DNA from: Verrucomicrobiota bacterium
GTDB taxonomy: Bacteria; Verrucomicrobiota; Verrucomicrobiia; Opitutales; UBA953
Assembly: GCA_004293385.1 (NCBI GenBank)
Contig: RDYO01000113.1
Span: 1 to 6,766, forward strand
DNA length: 6,766 bases
Direction: 5' to 3'
Shown: positions 5,940 through 6,766 of the stretch, one piece after another
Numbering within the stretch: position 1 is the stretch's first letter
Layout of the letters: each line of letters starts with the position of its first letter
Notes under the pieces: generated by a model
What the model was told of the DNA's origin: nothing
Databases searched by the model: none
The model's input: only the letters and a program-made list of their open reading frames with translations
Position numbers and translations under genes: made by a program

Positions 5940-6766
5940 GCAAGCCGCCCCTCGAGATCGCGGTCCGCCGCCTGCGGCCCGACGAAGAAGAACCGGACCG
6001 TCTGCCCCTGCGCTGGTCGACCATCACCCGGCTCCTCGCTTTCACCAGCCCCCATCGCCTGCAGCGCAACACGCTGCTCGTCCTCTGCGTCTTCCGGGCG
6101 ATGGCCCTGCCCGGCCTCGCCTGGCTCGTCGGCTCCATCATCAAAGGCCCGGTCCAGGCCGGCGACGGAGCCGCGACTTTCCGGGCCCTCGCCCTCTTCA
6201 CGGTCTTCTTCGTCGTCGCCGACGTCGCGCTCTACTGGCGCATCCGGCTGGCGCACCAGATCGGCGAGAACGTCCTCCGCGACCTCCGCGACCGCCTGAT
6301 GGCGCACCTGCTCACCCAGCCGCTCTCGTTCTTTCACGCCCGGCGCCACGGCAGCCTGATCAGCCGCATGGTCTCGGACATCGAGGCGATGCGCAACGGC
6401 GTCCAGAACAACTTCTTCATCACCTTCGTCTCGTTCGGCCAGATGACCTGCGCCGCGGCGCTGATGCTCCTGGCCAACCCCCGGCTCTTCCTCGTCCTGC
6501 TGGCCATCGTACCCTGCCTGCTGCTCGTCCACGCCTTCTTCCGCGGCAAGATCCTGCACGCCTCCCGCGTGCAGCAGGAGACTTTCTCCCGCGTGACCTC
6601 GGCGCTCGCCGAGACGGTCCAAGGCATCCGCGTCACGCAGGGCTTCGCCCGCGAGGACACCAACGCCGGTATCTTCACGCGCCTCGTACGCAGCCTCGCC
6701 GGCAACGTCGTAAAGACCGCCAGCCTGACCTCCCTCTACCTGCCGCTGCTCGAACTCAACGCCCAC
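5936..6766 (+). CDS. ABC exporter half-transporter, membrane domain (partial, ATPase domain beyond the right edge)
   Basis: The frame opens at ATG 5936 and runs for 277 codons without a stop to the right edge, so the protein is cut within its membrane domain. A hydrophilic, acidic N-terminal stretch (residues 1-40, DEEEPD at 16-21) precedes membrane segments near 46-68, 81-101, 158-179 and 183-203. A further segment begins near 262 and is interrupted. ABC exporter coupling-helix features are clear: SFFHARRHGSLISRMVSDIE (131-150) and the ETVQGIRVTQGFARE stretch (226-240). The latter closely parallels ENVQGIQVVKGFALE in the upstream gene, but the two proteins are otherwise diverged, as expected for heterodimer partners rather than a recent duplication. 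The 4-base overlap and the AAGGAG site upstream indicate co-translation. The ATPase domain is expected beyond the window and is not seen. Identity as an ABC exporter is firm; the cargo is unknown. Confidence 0.93.
   Translation, partial: MSKPPLEIAVRRLRPDEEEPDRLPLRWSTITRLLAFTSPHRLQRNTLLVLCVFRAMALPGLAWLVGSIIKGPVQAGDGAATFRALALFTVFFVVADVALYWRIRLAHQIGENVLRDLRDRLMAHLLTQPLSFFHARRHGSLISRMVSDIEAMRNGVQNNFFITFVSFGQMTCAAALMLLANPRLFLVLLAIVPCLLLVHAFFRGKILHASRVQQETFSRVTSALAETVQGIRVTQGFAREDTNAGIFTRLVRSLAGNVVKTASLTSLYLPLLELNAH

Noticed and set aside
5894..6766. A 290-codon open frame antisense to the second ABC gene
   Set aside because: Its composition is highly charged and repetitive, as expected of an antisense shadow. 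The plus frame reads as an ABC exporter membrane domain throughout.
1..6766. Search by eye for tRNA genes, CRISPR repeats, insertion-sequence ends or phage genes
   Set aside because: None seen. Gaps between genes are at most about 140 bases and contain only the short repeats and hairpins described.

Overview
The window is a GC-rich, densely coded bacterial chromosome segment holding six protein genes. There is no RNA gene, insertion sequence, phage gene or CRISPR array that I can see. The organism is probably a member of the Planctomycetota/Verrucomicrobiota group, perhaps Verrucomicrobiota. The clues are a Gfo/Idh/MocA oxidoreductase with a twin-arginine signal, a type abundant in those phyla, the high GC content and the weak Shine-Dalgarno sequences at most starts. 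This placement is an inference and has not been tested by a search.

Layout. On the left, two genes are read on the minus strand: a Gfo/Idh/MocA oxidoreductase (477-1763), then a YjdF/DUF2238-type membrane protein whose start overlaps the oxidoreductase's end (489 running off the left edge). A divergent, partly AT-rich gap of about 140 bases (1764-1904) separates them from the plus-strand genes. These are a PaaK/F390-synthetase-like adenylate-forming enzyme (1905-3137), a class IV branched-chain amino acid aminotransferase (3218-4087), and two ABC exporter half-transporters (4110-5939, and 5936 running off the right edge).

How the genes fit together. The two ABC genes overlap by 4 bases. The first has Asp in place of the Walker B catalytic Glu, which points to an obligate heterodimeric exporter with one degenerate ATP site. 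The aminotransferase lies 22 bases upstream of the pair and may share its transcript, but I see no functional link. The adenylate-forming enzyme has no recognisable pathway partners here. The 80-base gap between it and the aminotransferase contains overlapping inverted repeats next to the aminotransferase start.

Most of the window looks like ordinary housekeeping and accessory content, and I found no convincing evidence of a new multi-gene system. The points most worth a second look are the degenerate ABC half-site, the orphan adenylate-forming enzyme and the folded leader in front of the aminotransferase gene.
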